Source of the DNA: an uncultured Marinilabiliales bacterium
Lineage (GTDB): Bacteria; Bacteroidota; Bacteroidia; Bacteroidales; BM520
Length of the DNA: 34,039 bases
Direction of reading: 5' to 3'
Assembly (NCBI GenBank): GCA_937877575.1
Contig: CALFIZ010000077.1
Coordinates: forward strand, 1 to 34,039
The stretch's first letter is position 1, and each line of letters opens with the position of its first letter. Under the pieces are notes generated by a model. It was given only the letters and a program-made list of their open reading frames with translations. It was not told the DNA's origin and made no database searches. The translations under genes and the position numbers were made by a program. Positions 7,586-14,476 of this stretch are shown here, one piece after another.

Positions 7586-8138
7586 GCTCAGAGCCAAACT
7601 TGCCGGGTTCACGTTAAAGCTCTTCGGATGGGACACCCGGCAGCTGAACGGCTTCTACAAGGTTCCCAAGGCTGTCGTAATCATGGCGCCGCATACGAGC
7701 ATGAATGATTTCACCATAGGGAGACTTGCCGCTTGGGCATACGAGAAACCTGCCGGTTTCTTTATGAAAAAGGAAGCACTCGACTGGCCTATAGCGGGAA
7801 AGTTGCTGGCTAAAATGGGAGCTATCGGTATTGATCGCGGGAATGTGGCCAATCACAATGTTGAACTCGCTGCAGAACGCCTGAAAAATAGCGATGAACT
7901 GTGGATAGTGATTACACCGGAAGGTACGCGCAAGAAAGTCAAACGTTGGAAATCCGGTTTCTATAAAATAGCACAAATGGCTGAAGTACCGATACTTATA
8001 ACTATTTTGGACTATAAGAAGAAAATAATTACTATCGCTGATGAGTTTCATCCGACAGGAGACTATGAGGCGGACCTCCCGATTATAAAAAAATATTTTG
8101 AAGGGGTTACACCAAAACATCCTGAATTTAAAACGTAA
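7578..8138 (+). CDS. PlsC-like 1-acyl-glycerol-3-phosphate / lysophospholipid acyltransferase family protein
   Basis: A 186-residue member of the PlsC/LPLAT fold. It has motif I APHTSMNDF (the H-x4-D acyl-transfer pair, His and Asp), a FFMKKEAL strand, IDRG and motif III TPEGTRKK. These motifs are diagnostic of glycerolipid acyltransferases. It is shorter than typical PlsC and lacks an obvious N-terminal transmembrane anchor. Short proteins of this type are found in Bacteroidota and their exact acceptor is not settled. It is translationally coupled to the LpxD-like gene (8-bp overlap), suggesting a joint role in envelope lipid acylation. The substrate is inferred only. Confidence 0.8.
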   Translation: MSKLRAKLAGFTLKLFGWDTRQLNGFYKVPKAVVIMAPHTSMNDFTIGRLAAWAYEKPAGFFMKKEALDWPIAGKLLAKMGAIGIDRGNVANHNVELAAERLKNSDELWIVITPEGTRKKVKRWKSGFYKIAQMAEVPILITILDYKKKIITIADEFHPTGDYEADLPIIKKYFEGVTPKHPEFKT

Positions 8139-8173
8139 TTTAAATTTAAATGGTATGTCTGAATTGTCGCAAT

Positions 8174-8235
8174 GGACTTCCTGCAATGAGAAATGCCGTT
8201 TAACAACAAATACTTGAGAATTAAACCAGAAGTCC
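8174..8235 (+). promoter_or_regulatory. nested inverted repeat in the rubrerythrin leader
   Basis: Outer arms GGACTTC (8174-8180) and GAAGTCC (8229-8235) enclose inner arms GTTTAA (8198-8203) and TTAAAC (8221-8226). In RNA this would fold as a two-tier hairpin ending 16 bases before the rubrerythrin ATG. It could modulate translation or mRNA stability, or be chance. No exact TAnnTTTG box lies in this gap; the nearest is TATGTCTG at 8154-8161. Confidence 0.3.
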
Positions 8236-8251
8236 GCAAAAATTAAAAACT

Positions 8252-8794
8252 ATGGAACTAAAAGGATCAATCACGGAACAGAATCTGAAAACCGCTTTTG
8301 CCGGCGAATCACAGGCAAGAAACAAGTACTCCTACTATGCTTCAAAAGCAAGAAAGGAAGGATATGTGCAGATAGCAAATCTTTTTGAAGAGACTGCAGC
8401 CAACGAAAAGGAACATGCTAAAATATGGTTCAAATTATTACAGAAGGACGGTGAAATTCCAGACACTATGACCAATCTGTTAGATGCAGCTGAAGGCGAA
8501 AACTACGAATGGACGGATATGTATGCGGGTTTCGCAAAGACTGCCAAGGAAGAAGGCTTCACCAAGATAGCCAAACTCTTCGAGATGGTGGGTGAAATCG
8601 AGAAACATCACGAGGAACGTTATCGCAAACTGCTGGCCAACATAAAGGACGGCATCGTTTTCTCACGCGACAATGATATGATATGGCAGTGCTCCAACTG
8701 CGGACATATTGTCATCGGAAAGAAGGCTCCTGAAATGTGCCCTGTATGCGCACACCCGAAGGCTTATTTCCAGATTGTGGCTGAGAACTACTAA
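8252..8794 (+). CDS. rubrerythrin
   Basis: A non-haem di-iron peroxidase that reduces hydrogen peroxide in anaerobes, with electrons passing through a rubredoxin-like domain. The 180-residue protein has an erythrin four-helix bundle (about 5-130). Probable iron ligands are Glu19, Glu52 with His55 (NEKEH), Glu83 and Glu86 (EGENYEW), and Glu117 with His120. A C-terminal rubredoxin domain has Cys147, Cys150, Cys163 and Cys166 (CSNCGH and CPVCAHP). All expected metal ligands are present. It is flanked by a 113-bp leader region and a strong terminator, so it is probably a single-gene unit. It fits an anaerobic or microaerobic lifestyle. Confidence 0.95.
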   Translation: MELKGSITEQNLKTAFAGESQARNKYSYYASKARKEGYVQIANLFEETAANEKEHAKIWFKLLQKDGEIPDTMTNLLDAAEGENYEWTDMYAGFAKTAKEEGFTKIAKLFEMVGEIEKHHEERYRKLLANIKDGIVFSRDNDMIWQCSNCGHIVIGKKAPEMCPVCAHPKAYFQIVAENY

Positions 8795-8836
8795 TATCAA
8801 AATGGTGGAAAGTTTTCCGTCACTGCATATCATTGC

Positions 8837-8868
8837 AAAAAAAAACGGGAGCATCGCTCCCGTTTTTT
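8837..8868. terminator. bidirectional intrinsic terminator
   Basis: An 8-bp stem ACGGGAGC / GCTCCCGT with loop ATC at 8845-8863 is flanked by an A-run on the left and a T-run on the right. It therefore ends transcripts in both directions. It sits between the convergent rubrerythrin and pepP genes. Confidence 0.9.
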
Positions 8869-8889
8869 GTATCCGTTTGTCGGATGAGG

Positions 8890-10278
8890 CTATCCTCTGC
8901 AGACGGCCTCAACGTCGGCAACGGTCTTGGGAATCATGGTGCTTAACACACGGTGACCGTCTTTAGTGACAAGGATGTTGTCTTCAATTCTTATGCCGCC
9001 GAAATCGAGATATTTGGCCACTTTGTCGTAATTGATGTAGTCCTTTGCCCTCTTTTCGCCTTTCCACAAGTCGTACCAGGCAGGTATGAAATAGCATCCC
9101 GGTTCAACCGTAAACACGTGTCCCGGACGGAGTTCCTTGCCCATTCTGAGGGAACCGATGCCTGGTATCTTGCTGCGTTTGGTCTTCTCGTCGTAACCGA
9201 CATAGTCTTCGCCGAGACCTTCCATGTCGTGAACGTCAATGCCCATCTGATGGCCGAGTCCGTGAGGCATGAAGAATGCGCCAACACCGTTCATCACTGC
9301 ATCGTGGGTATTGCCCTTGACAAGTCCGAGTCCCTTCAGCCCGTCAAGCAATGTGGTGACTGCCGCTATATGGTTGTCAACGTTGATTGCGCCCGGCTTC
9401 ACGCCTTCTATGCCTTTCATGTTGGCTGCAAGCACCGCCTCGTAGATGTCTTTCTGCCGTGAGTCGAATTTGCCATCGACAGGGGTGGAGCGCGTGATGT
9501 CGCTGTCGTAGAGTGACTCTATCTCCGCACCTGCGTCAACAACAAGCATCCTGCCCTTTGTCAGCATGTTGTTGTGAGTGTGGTTGTGCATGATATGGCC
9601 GTTTATGGTAACGATGGAAGGGAATGAGTTGTGACCGTTGTGCTGCAGCGTGATGCCATCGACCACACCGGCAACCTGGTATTCATATACTCCCGACTTT
9701 GCCATCTTCATGGCTGCCGTGTGCATTTCGTATGCAACGTCAACAGCCTTCTCGATTTCCTTTATCTCAACAGCCGATTTGATTTCCCTCAAGGAAACGA
9801 TGGACTTTATCAGTTCAACGGACACATAGTGCTCGATGGCACACGGCTTCAGTCCGACAAGCTTTGACAGCTCGAGTTTCTGCTCGCCCCTGTAAGGTTT
9901 TACGAAATGGATTCTGCGGCCTTTGCCAATGGCCTCGTTTAGATAGTCGTGTAGTGTGGAGTAGTCTCTCACTGTGCTGACACCGGCTTTGGCTGCGTTT
10001 TCGGTAAGTTTGGGCTGCGGTCCCATCCAGATGATGTCATCCATGGTAAGCTCTGTGCCGAATATGATGTCTTCACCCGATTCAATGTCTATCACACCTG
10101 CAAGTCCCGGCAGGTCAAGCCCGAAGAAATATGAGAAATTGCTGTCCTGACGGAAATAATAGGCGTTGTCGGGATAGTTGGCCGGTGCCTCCACATTTCC
10201 GAGGAAAAGAATTACACCGGAATTGACTTTTTTGCGGAGTTTCTTCCTTCTTTCAATATAAATTTTGTCTGCAAACAT
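8890..10278 (-). CDS. pepP: Xaa-Pro aminopeptidase (M24B, aminopeptidase P)
   Basis: Releases an N-terminal residue preceding proline. The 462-residue protein has an AMP_N creatinase-like domain (about 3-135) and a C-terminal pita-bread M24 domain (about 175-450). The five metal ligands are Asp248 (VVDAGAE), Asp260 (SDITRS), His343 (HGLGHQMG), Glu392 (TVEPG) and Glu432 (RIEDN), with the VHD motif at 349-351. The set is complete, so a di-Mn enzyme is expected. It has no signal peptide and is cytoplasmic. It lies 29 bp downstream of rprY on the same strand with no promoter box between, so it is probably co-transcribed with the two-component genes. It ends at the shared terminator. Confidence 0.94.
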   Translation of the reverse strand: MFADKIYIERRKKLRKKVNSGVILFLGNVEAPANYPDNAYYFRQDSNFSYFFGLDLPGLAGVIDIESGEDIIFGTELTMDDIIWMGPQPKLTENAAKAGVSTVRDYSTLHDYLNEAIGKGRRIHFVKPYRGEQKLELSKLVGLKPCAIEHYVSVELIKSIVSLREIKSAVEIKEIEKAVDVAYEMHTAAMKMAKSGVYEYQVAGVVDGITLQHNGHNSFPSIVTINGHIMHNHTHNNMLTKGRMLVVDAGAEIESLYDSDITRSTPVDGKFDSRQKDIYEAVLAANMKGIEGVKPGAINVDNHIAAVTTLLDGLKGLGLVKGNTHDAVMNGVGAFFMPHGLGHQMGIDVHDMEGLGEDYVGYDEKTKRSKIPGIGSLRMGKELRPGHVFTVEPGCYFIPAWYDLWKGEKRAKDYINYDKVAKYLDFGGIRIEDNILVTKDGHRVLSTMIPKTVADVEAVCRG

Positions 10279-10307
10279 GGTTAGTTAATTGGTTTATGGA
10301 TTATTGA

Positions 10308-11003
10308 TTATTTTGTGTCAACGAGTTTGAAACCGACGCCATGCACATTCATGATGCTGATGGTCGGATCCTTTGTGAGATATTTGCGCAGTTTCGCCAC
10401 ATATACGTCCATGCAGCGCGCATTGAAATAACTGTCGTCAAGCCAGATCTTCTTCAGCGCGAAACTCCTGTCCAAAACGTCGTTTTTGTTGATGCACAGC
10501 AACTTCAGCAGGTCAGCCTCACGCGATGTGAGCCTCTGGACATCATCGTCAATGGTAAGAGTCTGTTTTGTGTAGTTGAAGACATATCTGCCGATGGTGA
10601 ACGAGTTTTCGCTGCCGGAACCGTAAGGGTTGCAGCGTCTGACAATGGCTTCGATTTTCATGATGAGCTCTTCAAGACTGAACGGCTTGGTCATGTAATC
10701 GTCGGCACCAAGGTCGTACCCCTTTTTCTTGTCTTCGTCAAGTGACTTCGCGGTAAGGAATAAGATTGGAATCTTGTGGTCTATTTCACGGATTTCCTTG
10801 GCGAGAGTGAAGCCGTCTTTGATGGGCATCATGACGTCAAGGATGCAGAAATCAAAACTTTCGCTTTTGTAAGCCTGTATCGCTTCTTCACCGTTAACGT
10901 AAAGTTTTGTCGGATATCCCTTTGCATCCAAATAGGTTTTCAGGGTCAGTCCGAGATTCGGGTCGTCTTCTGCCAATAAGATTGAGATTTGATTTTCGTT
11001 CAT
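10308..11003 (-). CDS. rprY: response regulator RprY, OmpR family
   Basis: A 231-residue two-component regulator. The receiver domain (about 6-120) has the acidic pair Asp13/Asp14, phospho-acceptor Asp56 (CILDVMMP), Thr84 and Lys106 (MTKPF). The C-terminal winged-helix DNA-binding domain has LTSREADLLKLL and YVAKLRKYL, then VHGVGFKLV at the wing. It overlaps the kinase gene by 4 bp (ATGA). The sequence and partner match the RprX/RprY pair described in Bacteroides fragilis. The target genes are not evident from this window. Confidence 0.88.
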   Translation of the reverse strand: MNENQISILLAEDDPNLGLTLKTYLDAKGYPTKLYVNGEEAIQAYKSESFDFCILDVMMPIKDGFTLAKEIREIDHKIPILFLTAKSLDEDKKKGYDLGADDYMTKPFSLEELIMKIEAIVRRCNPYGSGSENSFTIGRYVFNYTKQTLTIDDDVQRLTSREADLLKLLCINKNDVLDRSFALKKIWLDDSYFNARCMDVYVAKLRKYLTKDPTISIMNVHGVGFKLVDTK

Positions 11004-12454
11004 GATTGTTTTCTATTTTTTCTGATTATTTTCGCTGTTGGTTTTTCCTGATATAGCGGAAGATAGACGGAGAAAACGGAGCCTTTGCCGAGCTCGCTTT
11101 CCACTTCAATGTGCCCGTTATGTGCCTCCACTATCGATTTGGTATAGCTTAATCCGAGACCGTAGCCCTTGACATCATGAATGTCACCGGTCGGCACGCG
11201 ATAAAGCTTGTAGAATATCTTTTTCAGTTCTGATTTTGCAATACCTACGCCATTATCTATAATGCTGATAACGACAAAATTATTGTGTGATTCGGTTGAA
11301 ATTTTTATTATTGGTTTCTTGGGTGAATATTTGTTGGCATTGTCGAGAAGATTGGAGATGACATTGGTGATATGCACCTTGTCACCGTAAATGTCGGTGT
11401 CAGTGGCATTCAAATCCAATATCAGCTCACCGTCCTTGATTTCCACCTTCATCTTGAACTGTTCGGCTATTTCCACTATAACCTCGTGAATGTCAAGTTT
11501 TTCCATTTGGAAGTTCATCTTGCCGTTGCTTATTTTCGCTGTGGTCAGAATCTTGTCGGCCATTTCACCGAGCCGTTTGTTTTCGTCGCGGATGGTCTTA
11601 AGATATTTGTCAATAAGCTCCCGGTCCTTGCTTATAGTCGGGTCACTGAGCATTTCGCTGGCGAGGGCAATGGTGGAGATTGGCGTCTTGAACTCATGCG
11701 TCATATTGTTAAGGAACTCATTCTCCTCTTCAACTAACCGTTTCTGTTTGATGATGTTTTTAAGCGCAACAAAATAAGTGCAGGCAAGCAGAATCACAAT
11801 TAGAGAAGTGGCTAACAGAAGAGGGGTAAGACCTTTCAGGAGACTTTGGGTGTTGTCGGGAAAGTATATCAGAAGATAAGACGGATGTTTCATCTTGTCG
11901 GAAGGAAAGAGTACAAATGAGGAGGCATTGTTAAAAAAAACCTCCCTGTTCCGGAAATGTTTCCAAAGCAACGTGTCTCTGACCTGATGATATACGGCAT
12001 ATTCATATTCCGATGTTATGTTCCTTTTCTTAAGGTTCACGTCAATGAGCGAATCAAGGACATTAGGATTGATACGCTCTTCTATAAGCCGGTTTTTGTT
12101 CTTGTTGTTGATGTGTTTGATGAATTCGTTGGTGAGAAGTATCTTGTTTGCATATTTGTCATCGCTTTCCGCAAGCTGGTCGTGACTGTATTCGTATGCG
12201 TCAAGCTCTTCTTTTGACGGAATGTGATTGTCGATTTCGTCTTCATTATAAAACAAAATGGCCTCTTCTGCCAACTCATTGCGTTCCAAGGTCCTGACGA
12301 CTTCAAGCATCGCACCTGTAACCTGATAGTTGAAACTTTCCTTTTCTGAATTAATGGTCTTGACTATCCAATAAAACTGAATGCCGATGATGCCTACAAA
12401 TGCAAGCCCCATCAAAGTCGCTATAAAAATCGCTATGTTCTTGGTGGCTTTCAT
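11000..12454 (-). CDS. rprX: sensor histidine kinase RprX
   Basis: A membrane histidine kinase of 484 residues. One transmembrane helix at about 7-30 and another at about 208-230 flank a roughly 175-residue periplasmic sensor region with no domain I recognise. The HisKA domain has the phospho-accepting His253 in NNMTHEFKTPIS. The ATPase domain has the N box (NVISNLLDNANKYS), G1 (DNGVG) and G2 (GYGLGLSY). There is no HAMP domain between TM2 and HisKA; a short coiled segment (KQKRLVEEENEFL) links them. It is the first gene of a minus-strand operon, behind a TACCTTTG box, and partners the regulator encoded next. Confidence 0.9.
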   Translation of the reverse strand: MKATKNIAIFIATLMGLAFVGIIGIQFYWIVKTINSEKESFNYQVTGAMLEVVRTLERNELAEEAILFYNEDEIDNHIPSKEELDAYEYSHDQLAESDDKYANKILLTNEFIKHINNKNKNRLIEERINPNVLDSLIDVNLKKRNITSEYEYAVYHQVRDTLLWKHFRNREVFFNNASSFVLFPSDKMKHPSYLLIYFPDNTQSLLKGLTPLLLATSLIVILLACTYFVALKNIIKQKRLVEEENEFLNNMTHEFKTPISTIALASEMLSDPTISKDRELIDKYLKTIRDENKRLGEMADKILTTAKISNGKMNFQMEKLDIHEVIVEIAEQFKMKVEIKDGELILDLNATDTDIYGDKVHITNVISNLLDNANKYSPKKPIIKISTESHNNFVVISIIDNGVGIAKSELKKIFYKLYRVPTGDIHDVKGYGLGLSYTKSIVEAHNGHIEVESELGKGSVFSVYLPLYQEKPTAKIIRKNRKQS

Positions 12455-12486
12455 TTTTTTTCTATGCTTTTCTGTCTTTTTATTCG

Positions 12487-12494
12487 CAAAGGTA
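12487..12494 (-). promoter_or_regulatory. -7 box for the rprX-rprY-pepP operon
   Basis: The minus strand reads TACCTTTGCG. The predicted start near 12480 leaves a leader of about 26 nt before the rprX ATG at 12454. No clear TTTG is seen at -33. Confidence 0.55.
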
Positions 12495-12588
12495 AATATT
12501 TTTTATGTAAACGAATGTTAAAAAACATGGATTAATTTTTAAAAGTCAGATATGATGTTTTTTTCAGCATTGATAGTCAAAAATCAAT

Positions 12589-12596
12589 TATCTTTG
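12589..12596 (+). promoter_or_regulatory. -7 box for the PPIase-led operon
   Basis: TATCTTTGCA matches TAnnTTTG. A start near 12603 fits the ATG at 12625 (about 22-nt leader) and argues against the in-frame GTG at 12604 as the start codon. A TTG at 12570-12572 is closer than the usual -33 spacing. Confidence 0.55.
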
Positions 12597-12624
12597 CAAG
12601 TTAGTGTTTAAAATAAAAAATAGA

Positions 12625-13449
12625 ATGAAGAAATTATTTTTGGTTATGGTTACAGCTTTATGTTTGACATCCTGTAATAGTCAGACCAGGCAGGGTGACG
12701 TCATTATCCATACGGATTTGGGTGACATGGTCGTTGTATTGTATGATGAGACTCCGAAACACAAGGAAAACTTCTTGAAACTCGCAGGTGAGGGGTATTA
12801 CGACAGTCTGCTGTTTCATAGGGTTATAAAGGATTTCATGGTTCAGGGCGGTGACCCTAACTCCAAGAATGCAAAACCGGGTGTACAACTTGGCAACGGT
12901 GGTCCCGATTACACTATAGAGGCGGAATTTGTCCCGTCGTATATCCATAAAAAAGGCGCTCTTGCTGCTGCTCGCCAGGGCGACAATGTGAACCCTCAGA
13001 AACGTTCCTCCGGCTCCCAGTTCTATATCGTACAAGGCAAGACCTACAATGATGCCCAACTTCAACAAATGAACAATAGCAGGGAACAGACAAGAATCCA
13101 GGATATTTTCAGCCAATTTATCCATAGGCCGGAAAACTCCCAATACCTGCAACAACTTATTGAGGCTCAACATGCTAATAATCAGAAGGCTTATGCCGAT
13201 GTTATCAATGAAATCGAACCGATTATCATGAATGAACATAAAAACGATTCTTCATGGATGCTTACTCCTGAACAGTGTGAGATTTATAAGACTGTCGGCG
13301 GTACTCCGTTCCTCGACACACAATACACAGTATTTGGAGAGGTTATCGAAGGCCTCGATGTCATTGACAAAATAGCTGCTGTGCAGACAGACAGAAGTGA
13401 CAGACCTGTCAAGGATGTAAAGATGTGGATGGAGATAATTAAGAAATAA
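12625..13449 (+). CDS. cyclophilin-type peptidylprolyl isomerase lipoprotein
   Basis: Catalyses cis-trans isomerisation of prolyl bonds in envelope proteins. From the ATG at 12625 the protein is 274 residues, with a lipoprotein signal MKKLFLVMVTALCLTSC (lipobox Cys17). The cyclophilin core has LLFHRVIKDFMVQGGD (about 62-77) with the catalytic Arg66 and neighbouring Phe/Gln, SSGSQFYIVQGK (about 128-139) and QYTVFGEVIEG (about 233-243). An insertion of about 80 residues (about 145-225), helical and Gln/Asn-rich, separates the last two blocks. Such insertions are common in Bacteroidota cyclophilins. It is the first gene of a long plus-strand run, 25 bp before pheS. Confidence 0.9.
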   Translation: MKKLFLVMVTALCLTSCNSQTRQGDVIIHTDLGDMVVVLYDETPKHKENFLKLAGEGYYDSLLFHRVIKDFMVQGGDPNSKNAKPGVQLGNGGPDYTIEAEFVPSYIHKKGALAAARQGDNVNPQKRSSGSQFYIVQGKTYNDAQLQQMNNSREQTRIQDIFSQFIHRPENSQYLQQLIEAQHANNQKAYADVINEIEPIIMNEHKNDSSWMLTPEQCEIYKTVGGTPFLDTQYTVFGEVIEGLDVIDKIAAVQTDRSDRPVKDVKMWMEIIKK

Positions 13450-13474
13450 AAACACGTAAAGAAAACTAAAATAT

Positions 13475-14476
13475 ATGATTAACGATATTGACCAGATTAT
13501 CAAAGAGATGCAGGATTTTGCATCCGACAGGTCTGAGGAATTCAAACTTAAGTTCTTAAGTAAAAAAGGCAAAATCCAGGAACTTTTCGATGAATTCCGT
13601 AATGTGAGACCGGAAGAGAAAAAGGAGCTGGGACAACGTCTCAATGCTCTCAAAAATATGGCACAGGCTCGTTTCGCTGAACTTCAGGCTAAAGAACAAC
13701 AGTTTTTCACCGCTTCAAAAATTGAAGATATGACAAGGGATGTTGCAACTGACAGCATAGGTTCCATACATCCTCTGACACTCGTCAGACGTGAGATCTG
13801 CGACATATTTTCAAGAATCGGCTTTACTGTTGCCGAAGGTCCTGAGATAGAAGATGACTGGCATCTGTTCAGCGCATTGAATTTCCCTCCGGAACATCCT
13901 GCCCGCGATATGCAGGACACCTTCTTTGTGGAGAAGGACGTTGCCCTGCGTACACACACGTCTTCTGTTCAGATACGCTGCCTCGAAAAGGAATCTGTCC
14001 CCGTGAGAAAGATTTTCCCGGGACGTGTTTTTCGTAATGAGGCAATATCAGCCCGCGCCCACTGCATGTTCCATCAGGTGGAAGGACTCTATGTGGATAA
14101 AAATGTGTCATTCAAGGACTTGAAACAGGTACTCCTGTATTTTGCAGAGGAAATGTTCGGCCCCGACACTAAAATCAGACTGAGACCGTCGTATTTCCCG
14201 TTCACCGAACCTTCAGCTGAAATGGACGTGACGTGCTCTATCTGCGGCGGCAAGGGCTGCAATATCTGCAAGAACAGCGGTTGGGTTGAAATCCTCGGCT
14301 GCGGTATGGTTGACCCTAATGTGTTGAAAAACTGTAATATAGACCCATCGATCTATTCGGGATACGCTTTCGGCATGGGTATCGAAAGAATCTCCATGCT
14401 CAAATACAACACCAACGATATACGCCTTTATTTCGACAATGACGTCAGGTTCCTGAGTCAGTTTAAGAACGCATGA
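13475..14476 (+). CDS. pheS: phenylalanine--tRNA ligase alpha subunit
   Basis: The catalytic subunit of the (alpha-beta)2 PheRS, which charges tRNA-Phe. The 333-residue protein has an N-terminal coiled-coil region (about 1-85) and the class II catalytic core. Motif 2 is FPGRVFRNEAISARAHCMFHQ in two parts near 183-205, and motif 3 is GYAFGMGIERISML near 299-312. The four-Cys insertion CSICGGKGCNIC is present and usual for many bacterial PheS. The beta-subunit gene pheT is not adjacent, which is normal in Bacteroidota. The stop overlaps the ATG of the mannosidase gene (ATGA). Confidence 0.96.
   Translation: MINDIDQIIKEMQDFASDRSEEFKLKFLSKKGKIQELFDEFRNVRPEEKKELGQRLNALKNMAQARFAELQAKEQQFFTASKIEDMTRDVATDSIGSIHPLTLVRREICDIFSRIGFTVAEGPEIEDDWHLFSALNFPPEHPARDMQDTFFVEKDVALRTHTSSVQIRCLEKESVPVRKIFPGRVFRNEAISARAHCMFHQVEGLYVDKNVSFKDLKQVLLYFAEEMFGPDTKIRLRPSYFPFTEPSAEMDVTCSICGGKGCNICKNSGWVEILGCGMVDPNVLKNCNIDPSIYSGYAFGMGIERISMLKYNTNDIRLYFDNDVRFLSQFKNA

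Noticed and set aside
7614..8186. 190-codon open frame on the minus strand across the PlsC-like gene
   Set aside because: It lies antisense to a gene with clear acyltransferase motifs, has no recognisable domain and no promoter or start context; a shadow frame.
12604..12624. GTG start at 12604 for the PPIase
   Set aside because: It sits at the predicted transcription start and would add seven residues ahead of a standard lipoprotein signal that begins at 12625.
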